Part shown: one piece after another, positions 1-5,488 of the stretch
How the letters are laid out: the number at the start of each line of letters is the position of its first letter
Position numbering within the stretch: position 1 is the stretch's first letter
Source of the DNA: an uncultured Ruminococcus sp.
Lineage (GTDB): Bacteria; Bacillota; Clostridia; Oscillospirales; Acutalibacteraceae
NCBI GenBank assembly: GCA_902773155.1
Contig: CACYDK010000083.1
Span: 1-5,855, forward strand
Reading direction: 5' to 3'
Length of the DNA: 5,855 bases
The notes under the pieces: generated by a model
Told to the model about the DNA's origin: nothing
The model's input: only the letters and a program-made list of their open reading frames with translations
The model's database searches: none
Position numbers and translations under genes: made by a program

Positions 1-120
1 GAGGGCGTAGCTCCGGCGCAGTTCAGGGTTCGCGAGGTCAAGGTTTTGCGTGACGGTTACATAAAGAACGACCGCAAGGAGGATAAGCGCGAGCTCGAAA
101 AGCTCAAGCAGCTCGAATAA
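1..120 (+). CDS. ricT: Probable RicT (YaaT), PSP1-domain protein, 3' end only
   Basis: Only the last 39 codons are present. The frame is open from the window edge to a TAA stop at 118-120. The visible tail contains [16 protein letters not shown] and then a highly charged, Lys/Glu-rich helix ending KLKQLE, with no catalytic motif. The call rests mainly on context: in Bacillus and many clostridia, ricT (yaaT, PSP1 domain) sits just upstream of the trmN6 and rsmI pair, which follow here after a ferredoxin. The tail is also compatible with the C-terminal beta strands plus charged extension of PSP1-domain proteins. In Bacillus, RicT forms a complex with RicA and RicF that affects the Spo0A phosphorelay, biofilm formation and RNA processing. 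With so little sequence, another gene of this neighbourhood cannot be excluded. Confidence 0.5.
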   Translation, partial: EGVAPAQFRVREVKVLRDGYIKNDRKEDKRELEKLKQLE

Positions 121-138
121 AGCTCACCGTATACTTTT

Positions 139-166
139 TTCCAAAAAGCTCTTGATTTTTTTGGAA
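139..166. repeat. AT-rich inverted repeat overlapping the ferredoxin promoter
   Basis: TTCCAAAAA (139-147) and TTTTTGGAA (158-166) are perfect 9-base inverted copies separated by 10 bases. The right arm begins within the promoter spacer, and the -35 element (152-157) occupies part of the loop. It could be an operator for a dimeric regulator or a weak AT-rich hairpin at the end of the upstream gene, but it may be chance in an A/T-rich spacer. Confidence 0.4.
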
Positions 167-179
167 TATATGATACAAT
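152..179 (+). promoter_or_regulatory. Sigma-A-type promoter of the ferredoxin gene
   Basis: The -35 element TTGATT (152-157) and -10 element TACAAT (174-179) are separated by 16 bases. TG at 171-172 followed by one base makes an extended -10. A start near 186 would give a leader of only about 23 bases before the ATG at 209. It is the best-matching vegetative promoter in the window and fits a well-expressed electron carrier. Confidence 0.75.
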
Positions 180-193
180 ATTCCTATCAACTT

Positions 194-200
194 AAGGAGG
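194..200 (+). promoter_or_regulatory. Ribosome binding site that fixes the ferredoxin start
   Basis: AAGGAGG lies 8 bases before the ATG at 209. The reading frame is open further upstream to a TTG at 152, but that codon lies inside the promoter -35 element and has no ribosome binding site. The ATG at 209 is therefore the start. Confidence 0.85.
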
Positions 201-208
201 TCACATTT

Positions 209-379
209 ATGGCATACACAATTAATGACGATTGCATTATGTGCGGTGCTTGTGCGGATGAGTGTCCCGTAAGCGCTATTACTGAGGGCGACGGCAAGTA
301 TGTTATCGACGCGGATGCTTGCGTAGATTGCGGTACATGTGCTGACGTTTGTCCTGTAGGAGCTCCTCAGGAGGCATAA
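209..379 (+). CDS. 2[4Fe-4S] ferredoxin, clostridial type
   Basis: This is a 56-residue soluble electron carrier, the usual length for clostridial ferredoxins. It has two complete CxxCxxCxxxCP motifs: Cys9, 12, 15 and 19 followed by Pro20, and Cys38, 41, 44 and 48 followed by Pro49. By family rule each cubane takes three cysteines from one motif and the fourth from the other. The acidic composition is typical of the family, whose members serve low-potential partners such as pyruvate:ferredoxin oxidoreductase and hydrogenase. The gene has its own promoter and a strong terminator, so it is probably a monocistronic, highly expressed unit placed between ricT and trmN6. The partner enzyme cannot be told from the sequence. 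In Bacillus the Ric complex carries Fe-S clusters, so a link to RicT is possible but unproven. Confidence 0.95.
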   Translation: MAYTINDDCIMCGACADECPVSAITEGDGKYVIDADACVDCGTCADVCPVGAPQEA

Positions 380-396
380 TTGAACGATGTGTAAAG

Positions 397-427
397 CGGC
401 AAGGCTGTGCCTTGCCGTTTTCTTCTT
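397..427 (+). terminator. Intrinsic terminator after the ferredoxin gene
   Basis: A perfect 9-bp stem, CGGCAAGGC (397-405) with GCCTTGCCG (409-417), closes a 3-base loop. It is followed by TTTTCTTCTT (418-427). It begins 17 bases after the ferredoxin stop codon and should end the monocistronic transcript before trmN6. Confidence 0.9.
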
Positions 428-469
428 ATGTGATACGGTCGTTTCATCACTACTGATTAAGGATAATCT

Positions 470-1210
470 ATGCTTTACGAATTTGAAAAACTTGAGCCGC
501 TCGGGGACGGGGTGGAGATTATTGTGTCCGAGCTTTTTCATTTCTCCACCGATACTATTTTGCTCGCTGATTTTGCCAGACCCCGCCGTAATAAACCGGC
601 CGTAGACTTGGGCTCCGGCTGTGGTACGATCCCGTTTTTGTGGGCGAGGCGCGACCGCGATACTCAGTTTAGCGCGGTTGAGCTTCAGCCTCAGGGTGCC
701 GATATGATACGCCGCACGGCTGAGCTCAACAGAATAACGAACGTTATTCCGGTTAACGCCGATCTTAAGCTGCTTAAGGGAGTGCTGCCCTTCGGCTGCT
801 TCGACCTGGTTTCCTGCAATCCTCCGTATAAGGAGGTTGGAACGGGGCTTAAGAACCCCGACGAGGAAAAGATGCTCGCTCGTCACGAGGAGGGCTGTAC
901 GGTCTCCGATGTTTGCGAGGCCGCCAAAAACCTTTTGCAATTCGGCGGACGCTTTTGTATGTGCCAGCGTCCCGACCGCCTGTGCGACGTTATGAGCGAG
1001 ATGCGAAGATTTGATTTAGAGCCAAAGCGTTTGCGGTTTGTTCAGCAGCGGCCCGAAAAAGCCCCTAAGCTCTTCCTGATCGAAGGCCGGCGCGGCGGAA
1101 AGCGCGGAGGTCTTGTCACCGAGCCGACGCTGTTTATTGAGGAAAATGGGGATTTTTCGCCTGAGATGAAAAGGATCTACGGCTCGTACAAGGAGGGTCA
1201 CGATGAGTAA
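470..1210 (+). CDS. trmN6: tRNA1(Val) adenine-37 N6-methyltransferase family protein (TrmN6/YabB)
   Basis: This 246-residue class I SAM-dependent methyltransferase is of usual length for the family. The SAM-binding motif I is VDLGSGCG at residues 45-52. The acidic residue after strand 2 is Glu71 (VELQP), and the N6-adenine catalytic motif NPPY is at 117-120. The E. coli family member methylates N6 of A37 in tRNA1(Val). The exact tRNA target in this lineage is inferred from homology. The start at 470 is preceded by AAGGA (459-463) at 6 bases' spacing, and the downstream sequence LEPLGDGVEIIVS is typical of the true N terminus. The 3' end overlaps rsmI by 8 bases, implying cotranscription and translational coupling. 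In Bacillus a small GIY-YIG gene (yazA) separates these two; it is absent here. No convincing promoter is visible between the upstream terminator and the start. Confidence 0.88.
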   Translation: MLYEFEKLEPLGDGVEIIVSELFHFSTDTILLADFARPRRNKPAVDLGSGCGTIPFLWARRDRDTQFSAVELQPQGADMIRRTAELNRITNVIPVNADLKLLKGVLPFGCFDLVSCNPPYKEVGTGLKNPDEEKMLARHEEGCTVSDVCEAAKNLLQFGGRFCMCQRPDRLCDVMSEMRRFDLEPKRLRFVQQRPEKAPKLFLIEGRRGGKRGGLVTEPTLFIEENGDFSPEMKRIYGSYKEGHDE

Positions 1211-2036
1211 GCTATATGTTGTCGGCACGCCGATAGGAAATCTTTCCGACCTCTCGCCGAGGGCAGTCGAAACACTGGGCGCCGTCGATTTTATTGCCGC
1301 CGAGGACACCCGCGTCACGCTTAAGCTGTTGAATCACTTCGGCATAAAAAAGCCGATGCTCAGCTATTTTGAACACAACAAGCGAGAGCGCGGAGAGCTC
1401 ATCTGCGCCCGTATTCTGGCGGGAGAGACCTGCGCAGTAGTCACCGACGCCGGAATGCCTTGCATCTCCGACCCGGGCGAGGATCTTATCAAGCTCTGCG
1501 AGGAAAAGGGGATCCTGACCGAGGTCGTTCCCGGCCCCAGCGCGGTGATATCAGCTCTCGCCGTAAGCGGTCTCGAAACCGGACGCTTCTGCTTTGAGGG
1601 CTTTCTGAGTATGAATAAAAAAAGCCGCAGAGAGCACCTCGAGAGTCTTGCGGAAGAGAAAAGAACGATGATCTTCTACGAGGCGCCGCACAAGCTCCCG
1701 TCAACCCTGCGCGATTTGTACTCCGCCTTCGGACTCAGAAGGCTAACGATAGTCAGGGAGCTTACGAAGATACACGAGGAGGTAATCAGAACCGATACGC
1801 GCTACGCCGCCGAGGTTCTCGCGGACTCCGGGATAAAGGGCGAGATAGTCCTTGTGCTCGAGGGAAAAAAGCTTGAGGAAAAGCGGGAATATACTCTTGA
1901 AAACGCCGTCGAGATCGCCCGCGAGCTTGCCGAATCAGGCATTAAGCTCAGCGAGGCCGCCAAAGCCGCCGCCTCGCAGACCGGCTTAAAAAAGAACGAT
2001 ATCTACAGAGTATTGACCTCTCGGGAGGAAGAATAG
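1203..2036 (+). CDS. rsmI: 16S rRNA (cytidine-1402 2'-O)-methyltransferase RsmI
   Basis: This 277-residue protein of the tetrapyrrole-methylase fold 2'-O-methylates C1402 in the decoding centre of 16S rRNA; in characterised bacteria RsmH adds the N4 methyl at the same base. Family motifs appear in order: VGTPIGNLSDLSPRA (7-21), AEDTR (33-37), SYFEHNK (54-60), DAGMPCISDPG (82-92), VPGPSA (109-114), FYEAPHK (158-164) and RELTKIHEE (185-193). A helical C-terminal domain runs from about 229. The glycine-rich loop reads MPCISDPG where TPGISDPG or TPLISDPG is more usual, a mild variation. The start at 1203 has a strong AAGGAGGG (1190-1197) 5 bases upstream, inside the end of trmN6. The stop is immediately followed by the folC ATG, so the three genes form one operon. 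Confidence 0.96.
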   Translation: MSKLYVVGTPIGNLSDLSPRAVETLGAVDFIAAEDTRVTLKLLNHFGIKKPMLSYFEHNKRERGELICARILAGETCAVVTDAGMPCISDPGEDLIKLCEEKGILTEVVPGPSAVISALAVSGLETGRFCFEGFLSMNKKSRREHLESLAEEKRTMIFYEAPHKLPSTLRDLYSAFGLRRLTIVRELTKIHEEVIRTDTRYAAEVLADSGIKGEIVLVLEGKKLEEKREYTLENAVEIARELAESGIKLSEAAKAAASQTGLKKNDIYRVLTSREEE

Positions 2037-3305
2037 ATGAACGCTGTTGAAAAAATCCATTCGCTGGATAAATTCGGCTCGAGGCCGGGTCTTGATCGCG
2101 TTATGCGGCTGCTCGACGAGCTGGGAAATCCGCAGGATGAGCTTAAGTTCATCCACGTGGCAGGTACCAACGGAAAGGGCTCTACCTGTCAGCTTATCAG
2201 CTCCGTGCTGACCTCGGCCGGCTACAAGACCGGACTTTTCATTTCTCCTTACATAATTGATTTTCGCGAGAGGATCCAGATAAACGGCGAGATGATTTCG
2301 GAGGAGTTGCTTTCCGACGCGGTCGAGCGCACCTTCCCGATCCTCGAACGTCTCGCCTCGGAGGATTGCGTGATAACCGAATTCGAGTATGTCAACGCGC
2401 TCGAGTTCTTGATACATGAGGAAGCCGGTTGCGACGTCGTTGTCCTCGAGACCGGAATGGGCGGTTTGCTCGACTCCACAAACGTTATTAAGCCGCCGCT
2501 CTGTTCTGTAATAACTTCTATAGGTCTCGACCACACCGCGATCCTCGGCGACACATTGGAGAAGATCGCGCTGCAGAAATGCGGGATAATCAAGCCCGGT
2601 TCGGTAGCCGTGACCTCTCCCCAAAGCCCTGAGGTCATCAGGACGATTGAGCGCGACTGCTCCGTTAAGGGCGTAAAGCTCCTGAACAGCGCGGATGTCG
2701 GGATTATAATTCTTAAAGAGAATTTAAACGGCACGCTTTTTGAGTACAAAAACAATAAGCTTCTGCTTCCGCTTCTCGGCGACCACCAGCTCGAGAACGC
2801 CAAAACAGCTCTTGTAGCTCTCGAAGTTGTAAGACAGAGCCTTCCGTTTTCAGATGAGTCGCTTTGCGAGGGCTTTAAAAACGCCAAAAATCCAGCGCGT
2901 TTTGAGTTGCTCGGCGAAAACCCTCCCGTGATCCTGGACGGGGCTCATAACCCCGACGGAGTGAACGCCCTGAAAAACGCGCTGAATAAATACAACGACC
3001 GTCCGGGAGTCGTTGCGGTGCTCGGGATGCTCGCTGATAAGGACAGCAGCTCCTCGATAGAGATCCTATGCGGATCGCTTGACGCCGTGTTTACAGCTCC
3101 GGTCTGCAATCCCCGAACTATGACCTCCGAGGCTCTCGCGGAGAAATGCCGTCCGTATTTCTCCGAGGTCGAAGCCTGCTCCTCCGCGTTTGAGGCCTTC
3201 GACAAAGCGTTTGAATACGCCAAAAAACACGGCTTTCTGCTCCTGGTCGCCGGTTCGCTCTATATGGCCTCCGAGCTCAGGCCTTATATTCTCAACAAAT
3301 TTTAA
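2037..3305 (+). CDS. folC: Folylpolyglutamate synthase / dihydrofolate synthase FolC
   Basis: This 422-residue Mur-ligase-family enzyme adds glutamate to (tetrahydro)folate with ATP, retaining folates in the cytoplasm for one-carbon metabolism; many bacterial FolC proteins also make dihydrofolate from dihydropteroate. The N-terminal HSLDKFGSRPGLDR (8-21) is typical. The P-loop is GTNGKGST (43-50), and SPYIIDFRERI (70-80) follows. The catalytic region has ETGMGG (138-143), GLDHT (163-167) and the lysine of LQKCGIIKPG (Lys181), carbamylated in relatives. The C-terminal domain has DGAHNPDG (301-308) and GSLYMASELR (406-415). An oddity is ETGMGGLLDSTN, where family members normally have GGR; the Arg is Leu144 here. 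The ATG directly abuts the rsmI stop, with GGGAGGA (2023-2029) as ribosome binding site. A terminator follows, making folC the last gene of the trmN6-rsmI-folC operon. Confidence 0.95.
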   Translation: MNAVEKIHSLDKFGSRPGLDRVMRLLDELGNPQDELKFIHVAGTNGKGSTCQLISSVLTSAGYKTGLFISPYIIDFRERIQINGEMISEELLSDAVERTFPILERLASEDCVITEFEYVNALEFLIHEEAGCDVVVLETGMGGLLDSTNVIKPPLCSVITSIGLDHTAILGDTLEKIALQKCGIIKPGSVAVTSPQSPEVIRTIERDCSVKGVKLLNSADVGIIILKENLNGTLFEYKNNKLLLPLLGDHQLENAKTALVALEVVRQSLPFSDESLCEGFKNAKNPARFELLGENPPVILDGAHNPDGVNALKNALNKYNDRPGVVAVLGMLADKDSSSSIEILCGSLDAVFTAPVCNPRTMTSEALAEKCRPYFSEVEACSSAFEAFDKAFEYAKKHGFLLLVAGSLYMASELRPYILNKF

Positions 3306-3333
3306 CTGCGTGACATTTTATGACAGTTTTTAC

Positions 3334-3373
3334 AGCCTGTACCGATTATCATTGGTACAGGCTTTTGGTTTTT
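3334..3373 (+). terminator. Intrinsic terminator of the trmN6-rsmI-folC operon
   Basis: AGCCTGTACC (3334-3343) pairs perfectly with GGTACAGGCT (3354-3363). The stem extends inward by a G·T, an A-T and a T-A pair to 13 bp with loop TATC. The tail is TTTTGGTTTTT (3363-3373), interrupted by GG. It starts 29 bases after the folC stop and separates folC from the spoIIA operon. Confidence 0.88.
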
Positions 3374-3458
3374 AATAGGTAACTGCTACAAATAACTATA
3401 CCTACAAAAATGATTTATTTTCCTTGAGAAAACAGGAATAAAAAAAGAGGAATGAAAA
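3374..3458 (+). promoter_or_regulatory. AT-rich leader upstream of spoIIAA, presumed promoter region
   Basis: This very AT-rich stretch lies between the folC terminator and spoIIAA and must hold the operon's promoter unless transcription reads through. Sigma-H drives spoIIA in Bacillus, but I find no good AGGA(A/T)3 -35 and GAAT -10 pair at the expected spacing. The best vegetative-like match, TTGGTT (3365-3370) with TACAAA (3387-3392) at 16 bases, is weak and its -35 lies in the terminator tail. The ribosome binding site AAGAGG (3445-3450) is 8 bases before the ATG. Confidence 0.4.
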
Positions 3459-3761
3459 ATGCTGGATACAAATTACGATAACGATAAGCTGACGGTCTTT
3501 CTCAGCGGTGAGATCGACCATAACCGCGCCGTCGGACTGAGAACCGCGATCGACGGCAGGCTTACCGCGCTGAGACCCTCGGTGCTGGAGCTGGATTTTT
3601 CACGTGTCAGCTTTATGGACAGCTCGGGAATTGGTCTGATAATGGGACGTTACCGCAGTATCGGTCTTATGGGCGGAGAGCTCCGCGTGACGAACGTACC
3701 CGATAATCTGTCGCGAATCATCGCGCTAAGCGGAGTCAACACCTTGGGGGTCATGAAATGA
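3459..3761 (+). CDS. spoIIAA: Anti-sigma-F factor antagonist SpoIIAA
   Basis: This 100-residue cytoplasmic STAS-domain protein, when unphosphorylated, displaces sigma-F from SpoIIAB and so starts forespore transcription. In Bacillus the SpoIIE phosphatase activates it and the SpoIIAB kinase inactivates it. The phosphoacceptor motif FMDSSGIGLIMGRY is at 52-65; Ser55 corresponds to the phosphorylated Ser58 of B. subtilis. LSGEIDH at 15-21 is also conserved. The protein ends SGVNTLGVMK, about 17 residues shorter overall than the 117-residue Bacillus protein, so much of the last helix is missing. No frameshift explains this, because the stop overlaps the spoIIAB start as ATGA. A strong ribosome binding site precedes the ATG, and the genes on either side of the junction confirm the identity. 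Confidence 0.95.
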   Translation: MLDTNYDNDKLTVFLSGEIDHNRAVGLRTAIDGRLTALRPSVLELDFSRVSFMDSSGIGLIMGRYRSIGLMGGELRVTNVPDNLSRIIALSGVNTLGVMK

Positions 3762-4195
3762 AAAACGTACAAAATGAAATGCATATAAAGCTTTTGAGCA
3801 AAAGCACGAACGAGGCCTTTTCGCGAAGTGTGATCTCAGCCTTTGTGCTTGAGCTCGATCCGACGATCGCGGAGCTCGCGGATATAAAGACCGCCGTAAG
3901 CGAGGCTGTCACCAACTCGATCGTCCACGGCTATCGTCGGGAGAGCGGAATGATATACATAGACGCTTACCTGACCTCCGACCGGAATGTGATAATAAAG
4001 ATTCGCGACCGCGGAGTAGGGATCGAGGACGTACAGCGCGCTATGCAGCCGCTCTACACCACAGCTCAGGAGGAGGAGAGAGCCGGACTCGGCTTTGCCG
4101 TAATGCAGAGCTTTATGGACAGCGTATCGGTTAAATCAGCGCCCGGAAAGGGCACGACCGTTACGCTTAAGAAGAGGATCGTTGCGTTGAGATGA
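3758..4195 (+). CDS. spoIIAB: Anti-sigma-F factor / serine kinase SpoIIAB
   Basis: This 145-residue GHKL-fold protein kinase (Bacillus: 146) binds and inhibits sigma-F with ATP, and phosphorylates SpoIIAA. The N box has Glu49, Asn53 and His57 (EAVTNSIVHGY). The G1 box is DRGVG (84-88). The ATP-lid region has PLYTT (98-102), and the G2 segment is GLGF (110-113). Arg23 corresponds to Bacillus Arg20, which contacts both sigma-F and SpoIIAA. The segment NEMHIKL (6-12) aligns with the Bacillus N terminus, so the ATG at 3758 gives only a 3-residue extension. That ATG overlaps the spoIIAA stop by 4 bases. The local ribosome binding site is a modest G-run (3746-3750), suggesting translation coupled to spoIIAA. 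All residues expected for kinase and anti-sigma activity are present. Confidence 0.97.
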   Translation: MKNVQNEMHIKLLSKSTNEAFSRSVISAFVLELDPTIAELADIKTAVSEAVTNSIVHGYRRESGMIYIDAYLTSDRNVIIKIRDRGVGIEDVQRAMQPLYTTAQEEERAGLGFAVMQSFMDSVSVKSAPGKGTTVTLKKRIVALR

Positions 4196-4833
4196 AGCTC
4201 GTAGAGGATAACCTTGCCCTCGTTCACGCCTGCTGCCGCCGCTTTAAAAACCGCGGTATCGAGTATGAGGAGCTTTTTTCCGCCGGCTGTCTCGGACTTG
4301 TCAAGGCTGCCAGGAATTATAATCCGGAGCTCGGACATAAGCTATCTACCTACGCCGTGCCCGTGATCCTCGGCGAGCTTAAGCGCCTTTTTCGCGACGG
4401 CGGTACTGTAAAGGTCAGCCGAAGCCTCAAGGAGCTCGGCCGAAGGTTGACAACCTTAAGCGAGAGCTTTTGCTCCGAGCACGGCCGTTCCCCCACAGTG
4501 TCGGAGCTATCTGCCCTCACGGGCGAGCCGGAGGACAAGATCTCCGACGCGCTTAACTCTGTCAGGATACCGCTGTCACTGACCTTCGGCGACGAGGACG
4601 GCGGGGGAGAGCTCGAGCTTCCGACCGAGGATATTGCCGAAAGCCTGACCGAAAAAATCGCGCTCCGCGAGCTTATCGAACGCCTGCCTTCGGACGACCG
4701 CAGGCTGATCGAGCTCAGGTATTATAAATATCTTACCCAGACAGAGACCGCGCGGCGTATGAATATGACTCAGGTTCAGGTCAGCCGCCGCGAAAAGAAG
4801 ATACTCGCCGAGCTTAGGATGAAGCTCGGATAA
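4192..4833 (+). CDS. sigF: RNA polymerase sporulation sigma factor SigF, short N terminus
   Basis: This sigma-70-family factor directs early forespore transcription. It has 213 residues against 255 in B. subtilis. It opens with LVEDNLALVHACCRRF (3-18), which aligns near Bacillus residue 37, so region 1.2 is largely absent. Region 2 is otherwise intact: YEELFSAGCLGLVKAA (25-40) and STYAVPVILGELKRLFRD (52-69). The diagnostic GTVKVSRSLKELG (71-83) begins region 3. Region 4 carries a helix-turn-helix around 181-204 with TQVQVSRREKKIL, close to Bacillus SigF. An earlier start is excluded: the frame has a TAA at 4168-4170 and no start codon between it and 4192. The ATG overlaps the spoIIAB stop as ATGA. 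The nearest purine-rich site, AAGAGGA (4172-4178), is 13 bases away, so translation is probably coupled. SigG is a paralogue, but the gene order indicates SigF. Confidence 0.95.
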   Translation: MKLVEDNLALVHACCRRFKNRGIEYEELFSAGCLGLVKAARNYNPELGHKLSTYAVPVILGELKRLFRDGGTVKVSRSLKELGRRLTTLSESFCSEHGRSPTVSELSALTGEPEDKISDALNSVRIPLSLTFGDEDGGGELELPTEDIAESLTEKIALRELIERLPSDDRRLIELRYYKYLTQTETARRMNMTQVQVSRREKKILAELRMKLG

Positions 4834-4873
4834 TGAGGTATAAATCTGCTATCTGCCTTTTTATATACTCCGC

Positions 4874-4901
4874 CCCGCCGTCGCTGAAAAGCGGCGGCGG
4901 G
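4874..4901. other. GC-rich GAAA-loop hairpin between convergent genes
   Basis: CCCGCCGTCGCT (4874-4885) pairs with AGCGGCGGCGGG (4890-4901), giving a 12-bp stem with one T·G wobble (4881/4894) around a GAAA loop. It lies 41 bases after the sigF stop and 78 bases after the spmB stop, where a shared transcript end is expected. Neither strand has a proper T-run after the stem: the plus strand continues ATCATTTGAG. It may be a Rho-aided terminator or an mRNA 3'-end stabiliser. The rest of 4834-4978 shows no gene that I can support. Confidence 0.6.
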
Positions 4902-4978
4902 ATCATTTGAGCAGAGGTTTACGTTGTTAAACGAGCTTCCCCGAATGCCGGATAGCTGAAACACGCTTATCTATCGTA

Positions 4979-5485
4979 TTAATAGAACAGCCTTACAGTG
5001 ATCACAGCCATCACCGCCGCCGTAAGATCCGCCGAAAGCGCAGATACTAACGTGTGGCGAGTTTTCTTTATACCTACGCTTCCGTAGTAAACCGCGATCG
5101 CGTAAAACGTGGTCTCTGTTGAGCCCGCGAGAACCGAGGCTGTGAGTCCCGCAAAGCTGTCGGGTCCGCATTCCTTGTAAATTCCCGTGAGAAGCGCGGT
5201 CGAGCCGCCTCCCGATACCGGGCGCAAGAGTATCATAGGGACGATTTCCTTTGGGAATCCCAAAAACTCCGCCGCCGGAGAAACCGCCGTGCAGATAAGC
5301 TCCGTAAATCCGCTCGACTTTAGCATATTGACCGCGACAATAAGTCCTACGAGGGTCGGCGCCAGCTCCAGCAGAGTCCGGAGACCCTCGAGCGCTCCGA
5401 CCCGGAACGCCTCAAAAACCGGAACCCTCCTTATAATCCCGAAAATGACCACCGCCGCTATAAACGCCGGCATAAATATCTCCAT
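4979..5485 (-). CDS. spmB: Spore maturation protein SpmB
   Basis: This 168-residue integral membrane protein of the nucleoside-recognition (Gate) domain family is close to the Bacillus length of about 178. With SpmA it is required for normal spore core dehydration and heat resistance in Bacillus and Clostridium perfringens; the transported substrate is not established. Conserved stretches are LRPVSGGGSTALL (87-99), CGPDSFAGLTASV (106-118), GSTETTFYAIAVYYGSVGI (121-139) and ADLTAA (152-157). Hydrophobic segments lie at about 5-18, 40-56, 112-137 and 146-166. The start has GAGGT (complement of 5491-5495) 5 bases upstream. That site overlaps the spmA stop, and only 3 bases separate the genes, so the two are cotranscribed. 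The gene converges on sigF. Expression is probably controlled from upstream of spmA, outside the window. Confidence 0.95.
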   Translation of the reverse strand: MEIFMPAFIAAVVIFGIIRRVPVFEAFRVGALEGLRTLLELAPTLVGLIVAVNMLKSSGFTELICTAVSPAAEFLGFPKEIVPMILLRPVSGGGSTALLTGIYKECGPDSFAGLTASVLAGSTETTFYAIAVYYGSVGIKKTRHTLVSALSADLTAAVMAVITVRLFY

Positions 5486-5488
5486 AAG

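Noticed and set aside
436..474. GATAAT (462-467) considered as a -10 element for a promoter of trmN6.
   Set aside because: No acceptable -35 lies upstream, and the start would fall inside the coding sequence, skipping its ribosome binding site.
387..605. A plus-strand frame of 72 codons between the ferredoxin gene and trmN6.
   Set aside because: It starts just before the terminator hairpin, reads through it, and continues out of frame into trmN6 with no ribosome binding site.
104..940. A long minus-strand reading frame of 278 codons opposite the ferredoxin and trmN6 genes.
   Set aside because: It runs antisense to two clearly identified genes, crosses their terminator and promoter, and its translation has no recognisable domain.
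1986..2887. Two minus-strand reading frames of about 212 codons opposite folC.
   Set aside because: Both lie antisense to folC, whose motifs are continuous across the region; they are by-products of its GC-rich codon use.
3434..3453. AGGAATA and GAAT considered as a sigma-H -35/-10 pair for spoIIAA.
   Set aside because: The elements are far too close together, and the second overlaps the ribosome binding site, leaving no leader.
4808..4829. A perfect 8-bp hairpin, CCGAGCTT with AAGCTCGG, at the 3' end of sigF, considered as a terminator.
   Set aside because: It lies inside the coding sequence and no T-run follows. GAGCTT/AAGCTC words are abundant throughout these genes because of Glu-Leu and Lys-Leu codons.
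4833..4910. A 25-codon frame whose ATG overlaps the sigF stop (TAATG), possibly a coupled small gene.
   Set aside because: It has no close ribosome binding site, its second half is only the GC-rich hairpin, and the peptide resembles nothing I recognise.
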